Positions 35,226 to 44,746 are shown, counted from the stretch's first letter. The stretch is 64,000 nucleotides of DNA from Flavobacterium cupreum (GCF_003996965.1 NZ_QWDM01000016.1:62001-126000); one strand, 5' to 3'. The notes: generated by a model not told the origin, from the letters alone. Numbers and translations are program-made.

Positions 35226-35654
35226 ATGAAATTTATAAAGAAAAGTTACTATTATTTTTTCTGTAAGATTTACCGTTCTATAGAATATACTTCAAAATCG
35301 TTTGGAGGAGAAACTCTTATATCATCTAAAGCCGGTCTTGTTATGCTCGCGTTACAAATATGGGGATTATTTTCATTCGTAGCATATTATAGAATTTATA
35401 CAAAGACAAGTATTCAACTTTCGTTTTCAATGCCTATTATTTATGTACCTGCTATAATAATTTTTGCGTTTAATTATTTCACATTAGACTATAAACATAA
35501 TTGGAAAAAATATAATTTCGAATTTGCCAATTACTCTAAAAGAAAAAATATAATTGGAGGCTGGATCGTATTTGGGATAATTTTGCTCATAATTAGTAAT
35601 TTGATTTATGCATTCTACTTAATGGGTCAAGTAGATTGGAGTAAGTATCGTTAA
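35226..35654 (+). CDS. Membrane immunity-like protein, copy 3 of 3
   Basis: 142 residues with three membrane segments. It is closer to copy 1 than to copy 2 in the N-terminal half (SIEYTSKSFGGETLISSKAG is shared with copy 1) but shares its nucleotide flanks with copy 2. This is a mosaic pattern, expected from recombination among the copies. It starts exactly 585 bp after copy 2. No toxin remnant or palindrome follows it; the array ends at 35654. Confidence 0.8.
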   Translation: MKFIKKSYYYFFCKIYRSIEYTSKSFGGETLISSKAGLVMLALQIWGLFSFVAYYRIYTKTSIQLSFSMPIIYVPAIIIFAFNYFTLDYKHNWKKYNFEFANYSKRKNIIGGWIVFGIILLIISNLIYAFYLMGQVDWSKYR

Positions 35655-35860
35655 AATTGTATAACGCACGCTGATTAATATCTCCCATTACCTCCAAATG
35701 ATCAGCATTTTAATAAAGAAACAAAATTTAAGAGACATTTTTTGAGGACTTGATTTTTTGTTCAGCGATAAGTTTATGTTTTACACTATAGTGTTGAATA
35801 TTGATGTAATTTCTTTGCTGACCCAAGCATGACTGTAATTAACTATAAAAAAAAATAGAA

Positions 35861-36214
35861 ATGGATTTGATAAAAAAGCAACAAAGAATTTGTAAGAAAT
35901 ATGGATTTGAATTTGAAGCTTGTGATTTGTATTTAAAAGTTGTGATTTCTTTGGATATAAAAGAGAAAAGTAAAACAATGCCAATACATGCTTTAAGGCA
36001 TCGGGCAGAAGGAGGTACCACAGGTTGGTACATATGGGCCGGAGAATATTCTGAAGACGATGACTTTTTTAAACCCATGCATGCAATACATTTAGAAGAA
36101 TTTTTTCCTATAGTGCTTCCTTATTTAGGATTACCTTCCGGAACCAGATTTTTGATTGCAGAAGACGGAAATTATGTAGATATATGGGAAGATTTGTCGA
36201 TCTTAAGTGATTAA
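35861..36214 (+). CDS. Imm33-like (DUF2185-type) putative immunity protein
   Basis: 117 residues, soluble. The central block GTTGWYIWAGEYSEDDDFFKP, followed by HAIHLEEFFPIVLPYLGLP and FLIAEDGNYVDIWED, resembles small Imm33-like/DUF2185-type proteins with a GWxxxxGEYSxDxxxFxP pattern. I recall the pattern from uncharacterised and immunity proteins but am not certain of the exact family. It lies 206 bp after the immunity array on the same strand, as expected for an orphan immunity gene in a toxin locus. AT-rich leader; ATG start. Confidence 0.6.
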   Translation: MDLIKKQQRICKKYGFEFEACDLYLKVVISLDIKEKSKTMPIHALRHRAEGGTTGWYIWAGEYSEDDDFFKPMHAIHLEEFFPIVLPYLGLPSGTRFLIAEDGNYVDIWEDLSILSD

Positions 36215-36247
36215 CCAACTGCCCTAGCCCTGATGGGAGGGAAAATC

Positions 36248-36302
36248 CTTTTGTGGCGGGGTTCGCCACAAAAGATTTGGAAGGACAGCAGGAAATAGCT
36301 CC
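36248..36302. repeat. Dispersed hairpin with GGAAATAGCTCC tag
   Basis: CTTTTGTGGCG (36248-36258) and CGCCACAAAAG (36264-36274) form an 11-bp stem with loop GGGTT. It is followed by GGAAATAGCTCC at 36291-36302, a word that recurs inverted at 44423-44434. No gene is seen in 36215-36504. Confidence 0.6.
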
Positions 36303-36464
36303 TTATTAAAAATGAAATCCCAATAAATAAATTCCAAATTTCAACCCTTCGGCTTCGATTAGGGTGACAACTTGTTAAATTACAAAAAAACACAATCTAA
36401 GAAAAACCTTTGAACCTTTGTTCCTTTGCCTCTCTGAACCTATTAAATAAACCTAAAAAATAAC

Positions 36465-36472
36465 TATTTTTG
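36465..36472 (+). promoter_or_regulatory. -7 box for the YdiJ-like gene
   Basis: TATTTTTG, a perfect TAnnTTTG match, 32 bp before the ATG. Confidence 0.55.
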
Positions 36473-36504
36473 TAAAACACTTTTAGGCCCAAAAAACAGC
36501 TATA

Positions 36505-39411
36505 ATGTCAATAATTAAGGAGTTAGAACAATTATCAGCATCATTAGAAGGAACACTTTTATACGATGATCTTCATAAAACACTTTATTCAACCGATGCA
36601 TCGGTGTACCGGATCAAACCCAAAGCGGTTGCATTGCCTAAAACCAATGAAGATATTACAAAACTGATTCGCTTTGCGGCACGACACCAGGTTTCGATTA
36701 CGCCCAGAACAGCCGGAACATCTCTGGCCGGACAAACGGTGGGCGACGGGATTGTGGTCGATGTTTCGAAGAACTTTACCAAAATCCTGAATTTCGATCC
36801 CATTCAAAAAACCGTTACGGTTCAGCCCGGTGTGATTCGCGACGAACTGAATTTGTTCCTGAAACCGCATGGCGTATTTTTCGGTCCTAATACTTCGACT
36901 TCCAACCGCTGCATGATTGGCGGAATGGTCGGGAATAATTCTTCGGGAACAACTTCGATTCGATACGGCGTAACGCGCGATAAAATTGTAGAGATTAAAG
37001 CGATTCTGAGCGATGGTTCTGAAGTTGTTTTTAAGGAACTGACTTCGGCTCAGTTTATTGAAAAAACCAAAGGCGATACTTTAGAAAATAAAATATACAA
37101 AAGCGTTTACGACGAATTATCGGTAAAAGCAACGCAGGACGAAATTGTAAAGGAGTTTCCGAAACCGGAAATTCACCGCAGAAATACCGGTTATGCCGTT
37201 GATATTTTACTGAAGTCAGATTTGTTTGGCGGAACGGAACCTACCATAAACCTGGGGAAACTGCTTTGCGGCAGCGAAGGGACACTTGCCTTTACAACCG
37301 AAGTAACCCTTAAAGTAGACGATTTACCACCAGTGCATAATATAATGGTGGTAGCCCATTACCACAGCATTCACGAATCGCTGGAGTCGGTTGTGGTGGC
37401 TATGAAACACCATTTGTATACCTGCGAAATGATCGACGATACTATTTTGGATTGTACGAAAACGAATCGTGAACACATTAAAAACAGGTTCTTTTTGGTG
37501 GGCGAACCCAAAGCGATTATGATGTTTGAAGTAGCATCAAACGATCCGGAAGATGCCGAAAATCAAGCGAATGCCCTGGCGGCCGATTTGGAAAAAAATA
37601 ATTTTGGTTACGCACTTGTAAAAATTTACGGAGCCGATATCGATAAAGTAAACGAACTCAGAAAAGCCGGATTAGGGCTTTTGGGAAGTATTGTGGGCGA
37701 TAATAAAGCAGCCGATTCTATTGAAGACACAGCAGTTGAAGTAAACGACCTGCCGGAATATATCGCGGAGTTTTCGGCAATGATGCTGCGCCACGGTCAG
37801 GAAGCGATTTATTATGCGCATGCGGGTGCAGGAGAATTGCACCTGCGTCCGGTTTTGAACCTGAAGAAAACTTCGGACTTAAAATTGTTCAGAACCATTG
37901 CGACCGATGTGGCGATTTTGGTCAAAAAATACAGGGGATCGCTAAGTGGGGAACACGGTGACGGAATTGTGCGTGGTGAATTTATTCCGTTTATGATTGG
38001 CGAAACGAATTATGAACTGCTGAAACGAATCAAATTAGCGTTTGACCCGAATTCGGTTTTGAATATCGGAAAGATTGTCAACGCCTTAAAAATGGACGAA
38101 AACCATCGTGTGGTATCAGGAAGGACAGAGCCGGATATTAAAACCTTTCAGGATTTTTCAGACAGTCTGGGGATTTTACGTGCGGCCGAAAAATGCAATG
38201 GTTCGGGCGATTGCCGAAAATTGCCATCGGCAGGAGGAGCGATGTGTCCGAGTTATCGTGCCACAAAAAACGAAAAAGAAACTACGCGTGCGAGAGCCAA
38301 TGCATTGCGTGAATACCTGACGTATTCGGAAAAAGAAAACAAATTTGACCAGAAAGAACTCTACGAAGTTTTTGAGTTGTGTGTAAGCTGTAAAGCCTGT
38401 GCCAGCGAATGTCCGAGTAATGTAGACGTTGCCACTTTAAAAGCCGAATTTTTATACCAATACCAAAAAGCAAACGGATTTTCAACCCGAAACAAAATTT
38501 TTGCGCACAATGCCAAACTGAATAAAATGGGAAGCATTTTTCCATCGATCACTAATTTTATTTCGAATCAGTCGCTGGTGAAGAAAAGTATGGGTATTGC
38601 GCCGGAAAGACAGGTTCCGTTGCTGGCGAAAAAGACTTTTAGAAAATGGTACAACAATCAGAAAAAGCAAAATCACGATTTCCCGAACGGGCAGGTGTAT
38701 TTGTTTAATGATGAATTTACCAATTACTATGACGTCAATATCGGTATCGACGCTTTCGAACTGTTGACAAAATTAGGCTACGAAGTTCTGGTTGTCGATC
38801 ACGAAGAAAGCGGCAGAACCTATCTGTCGAAAGGATTTCTGGAAGAAGCCAAAAAGATTGCCAATACCAATGTGGGTATTTTTAAGGATTTGGTTTCCGC
38901 AAAAGCACCTTTGATCGGAATCGAACCATCGGCAATTCTGACTTTTAGGGACGAATACCTGCGCCTGGCAGATGATAAAGAAGCAGCAGAGAAGTTGTCT
39001 CACAGTGCTTTGACCATAGAGGAATTCTTTAAAAGAGAAATTCTTGACGGTAAGATTACACCGGAGTCATTTTCGGAGGAAAGGAGAGAAATTAAAATCC
39101 ACGGACACTGTCATCAGAAATCACTGAGTTCTGTAGAAGCGACTTTTGCCATGCTGAATTTACCGAAGAACAATCTGGTTACGATTTATAATTCAGGATG
39201 TTGCGGAATGGCGGGTTCTTTTGGATATGAAAAAGAACATTATCAGGTCAGCATGCAAATGGGAGAGGACACTTTATTTCCTAAAGTGCGTGCGACTGCC
39301 GAAAATGTAAAAATCGCCGCGGCCGGAACCAGCTGCCGTCATCAGATTTTTGATGGCACCAACAGGGAAGCCCAGCACCCGGTAAGTATTTTGAAAAGCT
39401 GTCTAAAGTAG
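36505..39411 (+). CDS. FAD-linked oxidase / Fe-S oxidoreductase fusion (YdiJ-like)
   Basis: 968 residues. N-terminal FAD-binding 4 (PCMH) domain with PRTAGTSLAGQTVGDGIVVD (about 62-81) and MIGGMVGNNSSGTTSIRYG, then the FAD-oxidase C domain (GEHGDGIVRGEF near 487). The C-terminal half is a GlcF-type iron-sulfur unit: a CNGSGDCRK...MCPSYR cluster motif near 563, CVSCKACASECP near 625 and a CCG motif (SGCCGMAGSFG near 900). This order matches YdiJ, a D-2-hydroxyglutarate dehydrogenase in E. coli; D-lactate is the alternative substrate. It is a cytosolic/peripheral quinone-linked enzyme. Monocistronic, with its own -7 box. Confidence 0.9.
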   Translation: MSIIKELEQLSASLEGTLLYDDLHKTLYSTDASVYRIKPKAVALPKTNEDITKLIRFAARHQVSITPRTAGTSLAGQTVGDGIVVDVSKNFTKILNFDPIQKTVTVQPGVIRDELNLFLKPHGVFFGPNTSTSNRCMIGGMVGNNSSGTTSIRYGVTRDKIVEIKAILSDGSEVVFKELTSAQFIEKTKGDTLENKIYKSVYDELSVKATQDEIVKEFPKPEIHRRNTGYAVDILLKSDLFGGTEPTINLGKLLCGSEGTLAFTTEVTLKVDDLPPVHNIMVVAHYHSIHESLESVVVAMKHHLYTCEMIDDTILDCTKTNREHIKNRFFLVGEPKAIMMFEVASNDPEDAENQANALAADLEKNNFGYALVKIYGADIDKVNELRKAGLGLLGSIVGDNKAADSIEDTAVEVNDLPEYIAEFSAMMLRHGQEAIYYAHAGAGELHLRPVLNLKKTSDLKLFRTIATDVAILVKKYRGSLSGEHGDGIVRGEFIPFMIGETNYELLKRIKLAFDPNSVLNIGKIVNALKMDENHRVVSGRTEPDIKTFQDFSDSLGILRAAEKCNGSGDCRKLPSAGGAMCPSYRATKNEKETTRARANALREYLTYSEKENKFDQKELYEVFELCVSCKACASECPSNVDVATLKAEFLYQYQKANGFSTRNKIFAHNAKLNKMGSIFPSITNFISNQSLVKKSMGIAPERQVPLLAKKTFRKWYNNQKKQNHDFPNGQVYLFNDEFTNYYDVNIGIDAFELLTKLGYEVLVVDHEESGRTYLSKGFLEEAKKIANTNVGIFKDLVSAKAPLIGIEPSAILTFRDEYLRLADDKEAAEKLSHSALTIEEFFKREILDGKITPESFSEERREIKIHGHCHQKSLSSVEATFAMLNLPKNNLVTIYNSGCCGMAGSFGYEKEHYQVSMQMGEDTLFPKVRATAENVKIAAAGTSCRHQIFDGTNREAQHPVSILKSCLK

Positions 39412-39417
39412 CGCACG

Positions 39418-39660
39418 AACCACGGATGACACGGATCAAATTGATTGACACAGATTTTTATCCGCGGAATCTGCAAAATCTGCGGGCGGTTAATTCCGAT
39501 AATTATCAGGATGTGCAAAAAAGTTCAGCCACAGATTGCAGGATTAAAAAGATTAAAATGGAAGTAAATCTTTTTAATCAGTGGCAAAAAAAAAATTGTG
39601 CAAATTCGTGCAGTCCGTGGCAAAAAAACAATCAGCGTAAACCTGTTTAATCCGTAAAAC
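39418..39660. repeat. Dispersed foldback repeat (GCCACAGATT family)
   Basis: GCCACAGATTGCAGGATT near 39531 and a T-rich ATTAATC-AGTGGC mirror near 39575 form the foldback, with flanking GTGCAAATTCGTGCAG and AGTCCGTGGCAAAA words. Related to 20285-20455. The remaining gap to 39830 holds nothing I can call. Confidence 0.55.
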
Positions 39661-39830
39661 CCGCGTGCCATAAAAAAAACAGGTTCCGGAAATTAAAACA
39701 ATTTGTGTTGAAAAAAATCGTGCTAAAACAAAATCGTTTTATATATTTGATTTCAGGATAAAATTTGCATTATTTGCAAAATAAAAGCATAAAGTTAGAA
39801 TTATATTAATTTTTAATCGTAAAACCATAT

Positions 39831-41774
39831 ATGGCATTTTCAAGTTTATTTCGAAAAAAAACCGTACAGGATATCCTGAAGCAAGTTGCAAAAAACGAGG
39901 CAGACGGTCATAATGCGTTAGGAAAACACTTAACAGCACGTGATTTAACTGCTTTTGGTATTGCTGCAATTGTGGGGGCAGGAATCTTTAGTACAATCGG
40001 TAAAGCCAGTGCCGACGGAGGACCAGCAGTAATCTTTTTGTTCCTTTTTACAGCCGTTGCCTGTAGTTTTGCGGCATTTGCCTATGCAGAATTTGCATCG
40101 ATGGTGCCAGTTTCAGGAAGTGCTTATACCTATTCGTATGTGGCTTTTGGAGAAATAATAGCCTGGGTGATTGGCTGGGCGCTGATTATGGAATATTCGG
40201 TCGGAAATATAACCGTTGCCATATCGTGGAGTGATTATTTTACAGGACTCCTCGCCAGCGGAGGTATTCAGCTCCCGCAATGGGTTCAGATGGATTACTT
40301 AACCGCCTCAAACGGATTTGATAACGCAACGGCTTTAATGCACAGCGGAAAAGCATTCGCAAATTTAGAACCCGCTTTACAATCGGCTTACACCGCCTGG
40401 ACGACTTCACCGGTATTATTTGGCAGGTTTCACTTTGTAGCCGATCTTCCGGCTTTACTAATCATTATCTTAATTACAGCATTGATTTACCGCGGAATGA
40501 AAGAATCCCGTAACGCCAGTAATGTAATGGTGGTCGTGAAACTTTGTATTGTACTGCTGGTAATTGCAGTGGGTGTATTTTATGTAGATACGGCCAATTG
40601 GGATCCGTTTGCACCAAACGGGGTAAGTGGTGTATTGAAAGGAGTTTCAGCCGTATTTTTTGCTTATATCGGTTTTGATGCCATTTCTACTACGGCAGAA
40701 GAATGTAAAAATCCACAGCGTGATTTACCACGCGGAATGATGTGGGCTATTATCATATGTACTATTTTATATATTGCCATTGCTTTGGTGCTGACCGGAA
40801 TGGTAAGTTATAACCAATTAAATGTTGGTGACCCGTTAGCCTTCGTATTCGAAAAATTAGATCTGAAATGGATGTCCGGAATTATTGCCGTAAGTGCTGT
40901 AATTGCCATGGCAAGTGTTTTACTGGTTTTCCAGATGGGACAACCGCGTATCTGGATGAGTATGAGCCGCGACGGATTATTGCCAAAACGTTTCTCTAAA
41001 GTACATCCGAAATTTAAAACGCCGTCTTATGCGACTATCGTAACCGGTTTTGTGGTTGCGGTTCCGGCTTTGTTTTTAAATCTTACTATGGTAACCGATT
41101 TATGCAGTATAGGAACTTTGTTTGCCTTCGTTTTAGTATGTGCAGGGGTTTTGGTGTTACAGAATAAACCGGAAATACCAAGAGGGAAATTCAAGACACC
41201 TTATGTCAATTCACAATACATCATGCCGGTTTTACTTATTATCGGACTGGTATTTGCTTTCGGATACAACAAAAAAGCGACCATGAGTTTTATTACAAAC
41301 GAAACTCAAATCAACAGTTCGGCAGACATCATTACTTCACTCGATAAAAACGATTCTGAAAAAGTTTTCAGTTATTTAAAAAGTATTGATGTTCAGAATA
41401 AAACTGCCGAAACATCAGATTTGGAGCATTTGTTAGGGCAATATCAGTCTGATGATGCGAAATACGCTGAAGTAGTAAAGGGGTTGCCAATCGATGATTC
41501 ATTAAAATACGAAAGCGGATTCAGCTTATTCAAACACAAAATTCCAATGTGGATTTTCTTATTTGTGCTGGCCGGATTAACCGTTTGGGCTTTCAGACAA
41601 AAATTATCATTAATTCCGCTTTTGGGCTTAATCTGCTGTTTGTATATGATGGCGGAATTAAGTGTCTGGAACTGGATTTATTTTACAGTATGGCTGCTAA
41701 TCGGCCTTTGTATTTACTTTGGCTTCAGCAGAAAAAACAGTAAACTGAATTTTACGGAGGAAGCTGGGAGTTAA
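39831..41774 (+). CDS. APC-family amino acid permease with C-terminal soluble insertion
   Basis: 647 residues with about 14 membrane segments. The cationic amino acid transporter-like core is clear: LTAFGIAAIVGAGIFSTIG in TM1 (about 42-60), FAYAEFASMVPVSGSAYTYSY in TM3, and the IGFDAISTTAEECKNPQRDLP loop in TM8. Bacterial family members usually have about 480 residues. Here an extra polar segment (about 486-570; TNETQINSSADIITSLDK) sits between membrane helices, followed by three more. This insertion is seen in some Bacteroidota relatives. The substrate is unknown. It has its own transcript with a terminator 20 bp after the stop. Confidence 0.9.
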   Translation: MAFSSLFRKKTVQDILKQVAKNEADGHNALGKHLTARDLTAFGIAAIVGAGIFSTIGKASADGGPAVIFLFLFTAVACSFAAFAYAEFASMVPVSGSAYTYSYVAFGEIIAWVIGWALIMEYSVGNITVAISWSDYFTGLLASGGIQLPQWVQMDYLTASNGFDNATALMHSGKAFANLEPALQSAYTAWTTSPVLFGRFHFVADLPALLIIILITALIYRGMKESRNASNVMVVVKLCIVLLVIAVGVFYVDTANWDPFAPNGVSGVLKGVSAVFFAYIGFDAISTTAEECKNPQRDLPRGMMWAIIICTILYIAIALVLTGMVSYNQLNVGDPLAFVFEKLDLKWMSGIIAVSAVIAMASVLLVFQMGQPRIWMSMSRDGLLPKRFSKVHPKFKTPSYATIVTGFVVAVPALFLNLTMVTDLCSIGTLFAFVLVCAGVLVLQNKPEIPRGKFKTPYVNSQYIMPVLLIIGLVFAFGYNKKATMSFITNETQINSSADIITSLDKNDSEKVFSYLKSIDVQNKTAETSDLEHLLGQYQSDDAKYAEVVKGLPIDDSLKYESGFSLFKHKIPMWIFLFVLAGLTVWAFRQKLSLIPLLGLICCLYMMAELSVWNWIYFTVWLLIGLCIYFGFSRKNSKLNFTEEAGS

Positions 41775-41793
41775 AAGTTAAAAGTTATACAGG

Positions 41794-41830
41794 AAAGCCG
41801 TTTTGAGAGATCAGAACGGCTTTTTTGTTT
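41794..41830 (+). terminator. Intrinsic terminator of the permease gene
   Basis: A 13-bp stem (AAAGCCGTTTTGA/TCAGAACGGCTTT, one wobble) with a GAGA loop, followed by a T-run. Confidence 0.9.
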
Positions 41831-41868
41831 TTTATAAAATACCTATGTAGTAATTGAAGGTTTTTTCT

Positions 41869-41876
41869 TATTTTTG
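41869..41876 (+). promoter_or_regulatory. -7 box for the DUF695 gene
   Basis: TATTTTTG, perfect TAnnTTTG match, 32 bp before the ATG at 41909. Confidence 0.55.
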
Positions 41877-41908
41877 TCGTATAGAATTTTAATTTAATTT
41901 TTTAATAC

Positions 41909-43003
41909 ATGAGTTTTTTTGATAATATACTGGGCAAAAAACAACCTTCAGTAGGGTCGTATAGCGATTTTTGGAATTGGTTTCTGAAAAATGAAAAAGA
42001 GTTTTTTAATGTTGTTCAAAGGGGAGAAAACATCCCAAAGGGTTTCTTTGATAAATTGGGGCCAAAATTGGCAGAAATTCACCCTGAGATTTATTTTTTG
42101 GCAGGAATGATTGACGATCAAATAGCTGAATTAGTTTTAACGCCCGACGGAGTGATTAAGAATATTTATATAATAGAAGAGTTAGTAAATGCTGCACCAA
42201 GAATTGAAGGTTGGAAATTTACTGCTCTTAAGCCTCCGGTAGATATTAAAAATGTTGTAATTGAGTTTGAAAATTTCAAACTCAATGCTGATAATTTAAA
42301 ATTTTATCCTACGATAAATAAAGACTATCCGGATGAAATTGATCTGACGATCGTTTATGATCATTTTACAGAAGATAAGAAGCAGTTAATAACTAACGGA
42401 GTTTATATTTTCCTGGATAATTATTTAGGTGAATTGCAGTCCGTGACCTTAATAGATAATATGAAAATGTCCGGAAATGATGGAATTTCTGAAGAATTGA
42501 TTCCAATAGAAAAATTAAAGGATTATTTAATCTGGAGAGAAAAAGAATTTGTGGAGAAATATGAAGGAATCAGGCACAATACTGAAGATGATAATTATTC
42601 AGGCTTTGAGGGAAATACAAAAGAAGAAGGTGTTCTCTTGGCTGTTGTGAATACATCTCTTTTAACCTGGGATAAAAAGGCATCACATCCATGGGTAGTT
42701 ATTATTACTATTCCGTTTGATGGAAGTAATACTAACGGAATGCCTGATGAAGAAACTTATAAAATATTGGATGAAATTGAAGATGAAATAAGTGCTGATC
42801 TTAAAGACTTAGAGGGTTATTTAAATATTGGAAGAGAAACAGCTAATGGAAAAAGAGAGATCTTCTTTGCCTGTAAAGAGTTTAGAAAACCACCAAAAGT
42901 TTTAGACGCGATCATCAAAAAGTACAACCACACTTTTGAAATTAGCTATGAAATTTATAAAGATAAATACTGGCAATCGTTTAGGCATTACGAGCAAAAC
43001 TAA
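41909..43003 (+). CDS. DUF695-domain protein
   Basis: 364 soluble residues. The C-terminal ~140 residues match the DUF695 pattern: HPWVVIITIPFDG, a GMPDEETYKILDEIEDEI helix, then NIGRETANGKREIFFACK and a final D-x-x-W (KDKYWQSFRHYEQ). The N-terminal ~220 residues form a second, related alpha/beta unit (FWNWFLKNEKEFFNVVQRG, then strands with GWKFTALKPP). The family is uncharacterised, cytosolic and common in Bacteroidota. The gene is a single unit bounded by two similar terminators. Confidence 0.75.
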   Translation: MSFFDNILGKKQPSVGSYSDFWNWFLKNEKEFFNVVQRGENIPKGFFDKLGPKLAEIHPEIYFLAGMIDDQIAELVLTPDGVIKNIYIIEELVNAAPRIEGWKFTALKPPVDIKNVVIEFENFKLNADNLKFYPTINKDYPDEIDLTIVYDHFTEDKKQLITNGVYIFLDNYLGELQSVTLIDNMKMSGNDGISEELIPIEKLKDYLIWREKEFVEKYEGIRHNTEDDNYSGFEGNTKEEGVLLAVVNTSLLTWDKKASHPWVVIITIPFDGSNTNGMPDEETYKILDEIEDEISADLKDLEGYLNIGRETANGKREIFFACKEFRKPPKVLDAIIKKYNHTFEISYEIYKDKYWQSFRHYEQN

Positions 43004-43010
43004 ATAACAG

Positions 43011-43045
43011 AAAGCCGTTCCGGAATTATTCCTGAACGGCTTTTT
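43011..43045 (+). terminator. Intrinsic terminator of the DUF695 gene
   Basis: The stem AAAGCCGTTC.../...GAACGGCTTT is followed by a T-rich tail, 8 bp after the stop. It shares its stem sequence with the terminator at 41794. Confidence 0.85.
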
Positions 43046-43150
43046 AGTGTTTTTTTTGGCAATAATTATACGAATTGCACGAACTATTTTTTGCATGCAG
43101 ATTAATTCGTGCAATTCGTGTAATTAGTGGCAAAAGAATAATCATTCCAA

Positions 43151-44353
43151 TTACAAAATCCCAAGCTCTACCATACAAGCCTTCATCATCTCGTAAGTAC
43201 GCTGGATATCATTGTCCAATCCAATAGAAAAACGAATTAAACCATCGGTAAGTCCCATTGCTTGTTGTTCTTCCAGCGGAATCTCACTGGACGTTGAAGT
43301 TCCCGGTGCGCTAAACAACGTTTTGTAAAAACCTAAACTTACTGCCAGGTAGCCCAGATTTCGAGCCTGCATTAATTCCATCAATTCGTTGGCTTTGTCA
43401 AGAGTGCCCACATCAATCGTCATCATACCGCCAAAACCATATTCCGGATTAATCATCGTTTTGTACAATTCATGGCTCGGGTGGCTTTTTAATCCCGGAT
43501 AAATCGTTTTTAACCCGTCAGCTTCAAATTGATCGGCCAGAAAATGCGCATTATGGCTGTGTTGTTTCACACGGATATGAAGGGTACGAAGATTTTTCAT
43601 CACACTCGCAGAACGCAGACTGTCCATAGTAGGGCCTAAGAGCATGCTTGCACCGCTGTTTACATTTTTTAAGGAATTGATAAACTCCTTAGAAGCACAG
43701 GTCACACCGCCCACCGTATCGCTGCTCCCGTTTATATATTTGGTCAGACTGTGAATCACGATATCAGCGCCCAGTTTTGCCGGAGAAACCGATAAAGGCG
43801 AAAACGTATTGTCTACCACTAATTTGAGGTTGTATTTTTTTGCAATTTTAGCTAAGCCGGCAATATCCGCCACTTCCAATAAAGGGTTACTTACGGTTTC
43901 GCAATACAGCGCTTTTGTATTTGGCGTAATAGCGGCTTCTACAACATCTAATTTGGTAATGTCTACAAAACTGGTTTCGATACCAAAACGAGGTGTGAAA
44001 TTTTTAAGGAAAGCATACGTTCCCCCATAAATAGTCCTGCTCGAAACAATATGATCGCCTGCACCGCACAATTGCAGGAGAGTAGGGGTAATGGCACCCA
44101 TTCCCGAAGCCGAAACATTCGCAGTCTCTGTACCTTCCATAGCAGCCAAAGCCTGGTCCAGGTATAAGTTACTGGGCGAGGAATGGCGTGAATACAGGTA
44201 ACAGCCTTCCATATTGCCCTCAAAAGTGTCAAACATGGTTTTTGCCGAAAGAAAAGTATAAGTCGATGAATCTGAAATCGACGGATTCACACCGCCAAAT
44301 TCACCAAAATATTGTAAATCCTGAATTTTGTCGGCTGGGTTAAAGTCTTTCAT
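43151..44353 (-). CDS. Cys/Met-metabolism PLP-dependent lyase/synthase
   Basis: 400 residues, the fold type I family that includes methionine gamma-lyase and cystathionine gamma-synthase/lyase. The PLP Lys lies in VIHSLTKYINGSSDTVGG (about residue 209), and the phosphate-binding motif is SASGMGAITP (about 80-89). The YSRHSSPSNLYLD segment supplies the neighbouring-subunit Tyr/Arg. The Cys typical of methionine gamma-lyase (YGCT) is Gly here (YGGTYAFL), so that specific activity is doubtful. It is transcribed divergently from an Lrp-type regulator, suggesting amino-acid-responsive control. Substrate uncertain. Confidence 0.88.
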   Translation of the reverse strand: MKDFNPADKIQDLQYFGEFGGVNPSISDSSTYTFLSAKTMFDTFEGNMEGCYLYSRHSSPSNLYLDQALAAMEGTETANVSASGMGAITPTLLQLCGAGDHIVSSRTIYGGTYAFLKNFTPRFGIETSFVDITKLDVVEAAITPNTKALYCETVSNPLLEVADIAGLAKIAKKYNLKLVVDNTFSPLSVSPAKLGADIVIHSLTKYINGSSDTVGGVTCASKEFINSLKNVNSGASMLLGPTMDSLRSASVMKNLRTLHIRVKQHSHNAHFLADQFEADGLKTIYPGLKSHPSHELYKTMINPEYGFGGMMTIDVGTLDKANELMELMQARNLGYLAVSLGFYKTLFSAPGTSTSSEIPLEEQQAMGLTDGLIRFSIGLDNDIQRTYEMMKACMVELGIL

Positions 44354-44422
44354 TAGTTTTTGTTTATGGTTTGTTGTTTGTTGTTGAATTGCATTGTCAT
44401 CCTGAGCTTAGTCGAAGAATAG

Positions 44423-44535
44423 GGAGCTATTTCCAGCTTTCCGTTTCAAGTCCTCATGAAAAAGGCAAGTTTCGAATGTTGTAAAAAGAGCTTCCGTTGG
44501 TCGCTTTTTTACAACAAGAAACTTTTGCCTTTTTT
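44423..44535. repeat. Dispersed foldback between the PLP gene and lrp
   Basis: GGAGCTATTTCC (44423-44434) is the inverse of the tag at 36291. AAAAAGGCAAGTTTC...TTGTAAAAAG near 44458-44489 is mirrored by CTTTTTTACAAC-AAGAAACTTTTGCC near 44504-44529. The 393-bp gap otherwise contains only the divergent promoters. Confidence 0.6.
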
Positions 44536-44686
44536 ATTCCGGGCTTTCCACTTCAATCTGGGCTATGAAACTCGTTTTCAAAATAAATCCTGTTCAAAAT
44601 AACAGTTTATCAGAATATTAATCAATCATGTGAGTTGTAATTAGATTTTAAAACTATAAATGTCTCTTAGTAATGATTATTTATCT

Positions 44687-44694
44687 AAATTTGA
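44687..44694 (+). promoter_or_regulatory. -7 box for the Lrp-type regulator gene
   Basis: TAAATTTG, matching TAnnTTTG, 52 bp before the ATG. Confidence 0.45.
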
Positions 44695-44746
44695 TTAGTG
44701 AAGTCCAAATTACTAGATTTTCTTTCATCTCCTAAAACCAACAAAA

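Noticed and set aside
39426..39650. 74-codon plus-strand frame
   Set aside because: It is built from the dispersed GCCACAGATT repeat and shows no protein-like pattern.
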